This document shows, in pieces, positions 59,115 to 64,000 of a DNA stretch of 64,000 nt. Position 1 is the stretch's first letter. Every line of letters starts with the position of its first letter. Source of the DNA: Microbotryomycetes sp. JL201 (lineage: Eukaryota > Basidiomycota > Microbotryomycetes); the NCBI GenBank assembly GCA_033819885.1, contig JAQYUZ010000062.1, positions 1 through 64,000 of the forward strand. The letters are read 5' to 3'. The position numbers and the translations under genes were made by a program. The notes beneath the pieces were generated by a model that saw only the letters and a list, made by a program, of their open reading frames with translations, had not been told where the DNA came from and searched no databases.

Positions 59115-62100
59115 TCAAGATGGTGGCGAAGATTTGCGCTTGCGAGCAGCCTTTGACGAGCTTCCTGCCTTGCCAGACGACTTTCCTTGGATATAATCAA
59201 CCAGCTCGTCGACGCTCAAATCTGCTTTCTGTCCGTGCGCCTTTGGCTTGGAAGTCGCTGCAGCGACGCCACTCGCCTCGACATTCTGTCCGTTGGAGGC
59301 GGCAGAGACGCCGTTGACGCGAGAACCAGACGACATGCGTGCGCGCAAGCTGTTGTCCGTCATCAACTTAGGGAATTTGCGCTTCAATCTGTCTTCCCTT
59401 GCTTGCTGTTCGGCGCCTTGCCTGGAGATTTGGTCCGAGATGACTTCGATCAACAGTTTCGTATCAGACACGTCCTTTGAATCGGCAGGCATGTTCTTTT
59501 CCATGATCGCCAACGACGCTTTCATGTAGGGCAACGCTTTTTCAAAGTCTCGGTTCGTTGCGTAAACTTGACCCATCGCTTGTTGGGCAGAAGAGTACGC
59601 GACAGAGTCGGTTCCAAACAGGCGCTCGGCCAATTGCGAGGCTTCCTCGAGCAGAGGCAAGACCGACATGGGCGAAAAGGACGCTTGAAGCATGGTGATG
59701 GCCGTGTTGAGCAAGTTCAAAATGGCCGAGTTTTCGGTGCCGTACGCGTTAGCCCACAGCAACATGGCGTGCTTTGTATACCTCAGACCAGCTTCGGCGT
59801 TGCCGACAAACTGCTCGAGCAGACCCAAGTCGGTGTACTGCTGGATCGTGTCTGGCGCGTCGAGACCCAAAGTGCGCTCAGCGATGATGACACCTTGGCG
59901 AGCCATGCGAACGGCGTTCATCATGTACGCGTCTTGCTGCGCGCGCACGCCGTCAGCGTCCTCAAGCACGAGGCCGCCATACTTTTCCTTGACTTCGTCG
60001 GTCGCTTGCGGATCTTGCAGGGCTTGCTGTGCAGCCATGTGATACTGAAGCTTGCGCGTCAAGCTGTTGGCAAGTTGATGGTACACTGCAGTCATGAGCG
60101 TCAGCTATGCGTTCCCAGTGTGTTCAGAAAGTTGCGAGACTCACAAATCGCTAAGTCGTGGTACTTGGTCGACGCCTCGGGATGGACACTGCCGAGCACT
60201 TGTTCACACAATTGCAGCGCATCTTGCGCTTGTTCGGACGCCAACTCAATCGACCCTTGGCTGAAAGATCTTTGAGCCAGCTCAAAGCTTTCGTCAGCCA
60301 AATTGCTCTGGATCAGATTGATCGGTCAGCTATCTAGGCTCGTATGGACTCATCAGTCTGTCGGCTGACCTTGGCGATGCTAGCTTTGACAACAGGCGTC
60401 ATATTGAGTATGTCATCAGCTTTAAACGTCGCCGACGGCAACTCGACTGGTTTGGGAGCAGCATCTTGTTTGGCAGCTTTGCCCTTTTTCTTTTTACCGC
60501 CACTGCTCGCGGTGGTATTGACAGTCGGTTGCTCCTTTTGCTCTGCTTCAGGGGTCGATGTTGCGCCATTACTGTCACGTGCCGTGGCCACGAACTGGTA
60601 CGGTCGCGCAACAAGCTGAACACCGACGCGCGTGCACAGCTCACGAAGGATTTTGCGATGGACAAGACCCTCAGACAATACTGATGCAGGCAGAGTGTAC
60701 CTGAAGCGCGCCTCTGCCTCTGACACAATCTGTGATCGCAGGCTTTCGGGTGTCAATGACGTCCATTGACGCTCGACGACGACGTCCATGCCCAAGTCGG
60801 CAGTCTCGGCCACTGGCTTAGATTGGAATGAGGCGCCGAGCAGGCAATTGAGGAAGTGTGCAACGATATAAGGGTGATCGTACAGTTCTGATGCTTTGAG
60901 CAGCCGGTTAAGAATGTGCTTGCTGGCACGGATGACCATCTCGAGCTGAAGGGCAAGCTGTATGAAGCGTTCGCGAATGTCAGCAATGCAGTACCGAGAA
61001 AGGGTCAACGAGCGTCGCACTCGCCTTGAGCGATTTGAGAGCTTCGTCCGTTTGTTCCTTCAGGAACTCGCGTCGCAACTCAATCTTGTCGCCCTCGGTG
61101 TCAATCTTGTCAACCAGCGCGCCGAGATACCTCATGTTGATGCCCTTGCGGTGCATGAGTTTGGACAGCAAGAAGCCGTCCGTAATGGCGTTACCCGATG
61201 CGACAACTTCCGACACGAAAGACATCAAAGCTGTGTCGCGCAAATACTTCGATGCCGCACGAACATTTTTAGACGACTCTTCCTCGGTATCATAGATGAT
61301 GACTGGCTTGCCACCTTCGGCCGCCGGTTTGCGCTCTACAAACGCGTCTGGGTTGAACAGGAGGACAAAGTCTTCGGCGTTGATGACCGAGGTCGGCACT
61401 TTCTGTTCGTCTGTTTTAGGGGACTCGGTGTTGTTGTCCTGCGCCGCCTCTTTCAGCTCAGACTCGATAGAGCCAGCAGCGGCCTTGTCCGCGCTCTCCT
61501 TCTCCACTCTGTCGCGCGTCTCTTTGACGCGCTCCTCAAGCCATGCCTTGAGCTGAGCGTCATGGTAGGTGTTCAACAGCTCTTCGCGCAGGAAAGCCAG
61601 ACGGTGTGGGTAAGGCGCAGGCGAATGCACGCCGTTTGCTTGTGCATCGGTCTTGTCAAAGAACACCTGTCCCCCCATAGAGTTGTCGAGCCACTCTATG
61701 TCGACGCAATGCATACGGAAGCAATCGATAAAGTAGCTTCTGCCATCCGGTGCCGCGATACCATGAACGTCTGTGCTCGTCCAGAGCTTGGTCTCTTTGC
61801 CTTGAGCGTCCTTGACCGTGTGTTCAGCAAAGCGCAACTGCTTGGCAACTTTCTCGGCCAAGCGGTGAAAGTACGCAGACGATCGGACCTTGTCGTCTGG
61901 TGACTCTGGAATGGCACTGCCGTAGACGATCCTGAAGGAGCCGGCTGGCGGGTAATCGTCTTTGTTCGCCGTCACGTCTGACGGGAAAGGCTTGTCATTC
62001 GCCGCAGCCTCGGTCGCTGATTTGCGGCCCTCGTTGTCGTCTTCCGGCAGATCCTCGGCCGACACGTCTTCGTCGTCCTTGGTCTTGAACAAGCCCGGTA

Positions 62101-63848
62101 TCAGTGACTGGGCGACCCATCGCTCACCTGCGTAATCGATTATGACGGTCGCCATCGAGTGAACGCCATCGACATCCAAGCGCTCGAGCATGTCGACGCC
62201 GCGCGAATCTTTCGAAGCGGCGTACCTGCTTGCCTCGTTGCCGCCGACGTGCGAGTACGCGCCGATAGCGTCCGCGGCACGAGTGAAGAGCATATTGTTG
62301 TGAACCCATGTGTGCGCTTCAGAGGCTTCGTTGGGGTTGAGCGGAGGAATGTCACCACGGGCGATGCTCATGGCCGTCTTTGTGGCGGCGGCAACAAAAT
62401 CGGCCTTGACGCGACTCTGCAAGCGCTCACGCACGAGGCGTTCAGCGACGGATGTTTGTGGCATTTCTTTGAACTGGGCATATTCGTCGTTCCAGTCGCG
62501 CGCGGCCGGCAAGACGTCTGCAGAGGTCGCGTTCGTCAACAAGTAAGCAAGCTGGGTCCTAAAGGCGTCCGGGCCGTGTTGAGGCGCATGCACGAGCCAA
62601 GGCGCTGGCGGCACATGATGCGTGATAGGAAGCGTCAAGTACACTTCGGGGTTGCCGGCGTGTTGTTGAGAGGCGAGCAGCGTCGATAAAGACTTGGAGA
62701 ATGATGGCGACAAGGCGGCAAGAAGCTCAAACAGTGACCGGTATGGCTTGCTTTGCATCTTGTTGGGCATGACAGCGCGGGGAGATGGATCAAAGACGTT
62801 GACTGTCATTTTTGAGACCCAGAAGCCGTTAATGGCGCCCGTGATGTGGAACGCTTCGCCTTCGAGTGTCGAAACCGTCAGGTAGACGAGGTCGCCGCGC
62901 AGGCGACGGGCATGTGGAGGGGGGCTCCACGGTGAGACGCCGAGAGCCTTGACGCAGGGTGACGATGTCGACGTTGATGCTGCTGGCTTGAGATAGCCGT
63001 ACAGACTCTCTGGCTCAAGCTCGGCGAGGTGAAAGTTTGTGAACGGGTGGTCAGACTCGGTAATGCCAGGCGCAGCGTCTGCAGTTGCTTCTTCTGTGAG
63101 ATTTTCTGTACATTCTCGATCAGACATTGGCGTCTCGTGAACACCTGGCAAGACCGTTCTCACCTCTGGCGTTCGCCATCGAATTACCGCGGACTTGTGA
63201 GAAGACGGTTGAGCCGGATGCGATTGCCAGGCTGGATGGGTCATACGTGCCGTGCGCAGGCAATGTGACCAGCTGGGAGGACAGCGTGTCCCTGACGCGG
63301 ATCACGTGCTGGTTCATTGCAAGAGCGGAAAATGCCGCTGAAAAGGCGACCCAAGGTCAGCGTTGGTAAGTTCGGCGCAGTCTATCGATCCAGGACGACG
63401 CACTCGGCACAACCTTCAAGCCGCGACGCTTGTCATCAAAGTCGCCTGAGAAAACAGCTGCCAAGTCTGCATAGTCGCCTAGGACGCCCTCGGACGTGAG
63501 ACGCCATGCCTCTGGGTTGACTGCGCCTGGCGTGGGTTGCTCTGCCGGAAGCAATTCCTTCCATTCTGACCAGTTTGTCTCTTGTGTGCCGTCTTCTGTC
63601 TCGTGCTCGCCTAGTTTGTCTGCGACGACCGGTTTCAAGCCAAACGAGCCGAGCCAGAAACCTTCAGGGGACTCGGTGATGATTTGTTTCAGCTCGTGGA
63701 CAGGGTCAGTCAACTGCGATGGCAGGCTGAGCTCGACGTATTTGCCATCTGCGGATTTCGTGGCGCCTGAGCGCGCGGCATCGACAAAGTCCTGCGTTGG
63801 TACAACCAATACGAGCTCGAACGCGGGCGAGATGGCAGCAGCGTCGTC
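59115..63848 (-). CDS. CLU1: Clu1 (clustered mitochondria protein), 5' end unresolved
   Basis: A cytosolic RNA-binding protein that controls mitochondrial distribution and is also known as eIF3-associated Tif31. Domains in order: an N-terminal CLU_N-type segment (VHELKQIITESPEGFWLGSF); GTYDPSSLAIASGSTVFSQV and the Clu core, with GRSYFIDCFRMHCVDIEWLD at 61690-61760; the central-region motif LEMVIRASKHILN; and C-terminal TPRs (QQYTDLGLLEQFVGNAEAGL and ALPYMKASLAIMEKNMP). The stop is at 59115, after a Lys/Ser-rich tail. Introns cut the gene near 61000, 60300 and 60100; the one at 60958-61024 is best read with a GC donor (GCGAGT), though in-phase GT donors also exist. The coding frame continues upstream toward the window edge, and no convincing start codon is seen, so the gene probably begins beyond the window or in an unplaced exon. 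Confidence 0.9.
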
Positions 63849-64000
63849 TGCTTTTGCAAAGTGAGAGACAATTGAGGCGCAGATTGAGGCGGAGCGAGCA
63901 AGATGGAGTCGGCGAGATTGGCGCCGAGTCGAGCCGAACGCGTGCGAGGAAAATTGTCAGCGCATGGCTTGCAACGAGACGTGGCAGGCACGGCCAGGCA

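Overview
The window is nuclear DNA from a gene-dense fungus, most likely a basidiomycete. Protein-coding genes lie about 50-650 bp apart on both strands and are interrupted by many introns of roughly 50-100 nt. The proteins include fungal hallmarks: a Rom2-type Rho GEF, an Rgd2-type F-BAR RhoGAP, a Zn2Cys6 factor, and a secreted LPMO-like protein. A small-genome Pucciniomycotina-like fungus would fit, but the species cannot be read from the sequence. I found no rRNA or tRNA gene, CRISPR array, insertion sequence or intact transposon.

Layout. 1-1.2 kb: AT-richer sequence without a convincing gene. 1.2-5.4 kb: an unrecognised protein, then the clamp unloader Elg1. 5.5-10.8 kb: exocyst Sec15 (-) divergent from sorting nexin Snx4 (+). 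11-12.7 kb: a cold-shock-domain protein. 13-21.6 kb: Sec1/Munc18 and a Rom2-like Rho GEF, both (-). 21.9-23.8 kb: mitochondrial acyl-CoA dehydrogenase. 24.2-32.4 kb: a (-) strand run of bL33m, GPATCH1, Mak11, Fis1 and an EamA transporter. 32.7-35.3 kb: prefoldin 5 and an LPMO-like secreted protein. 35.6-38.4 kb: Rgd2-like RhoGAP (-), divergent from a beta-carbonic anhydrase (39-40.4 kb) that is followed by 2-methylcitrate dehydratase (40.8-43.3 kb). 43.5-49.4 kb: two divergent, largely disordered proteins. 49.5-53.5 kb: a membrane-anchored ALDH-fold protein lacking its catalytic cysteine, a small protein with one hydrophobic segment, and an acetoacetate-decarboxylase-like protein. 54-57.9 kb: a transcription factor with both C2H2 fingers and a Zn2Cys6 cluster. 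58-58.8 kb: a small SVIP-like myristoylated protein. 59-64 kb: Clu1, whose 5' end is unresolved at the window edge.

Several genes serve polarised secretion and Rho signalling (Sec15, Sec1, Snx4, Rom2-like, Rgd2-like). Others serve mitochondria (acyl-CoA dehydrogenase, bL33m, Fis1, 2-methylcitrate dehydratase, Clu1). I see no sign that they form a dedicated cluster; the arrangement looks like ordinary fungal gene order.

The most unusual signal is in gene structure. Reconstructing exons against conserved protein motifs implies a 2-nt internal micro-exon in the 2-methylcitrate dehydratase gene and a 9-nt micro-exon in the cold-shock gene. It also implies at least ten, probably eleven, introns with GC instead of GT donors, spread over eight genes. 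These are inferences from frame and conservation and need transcript evidence.
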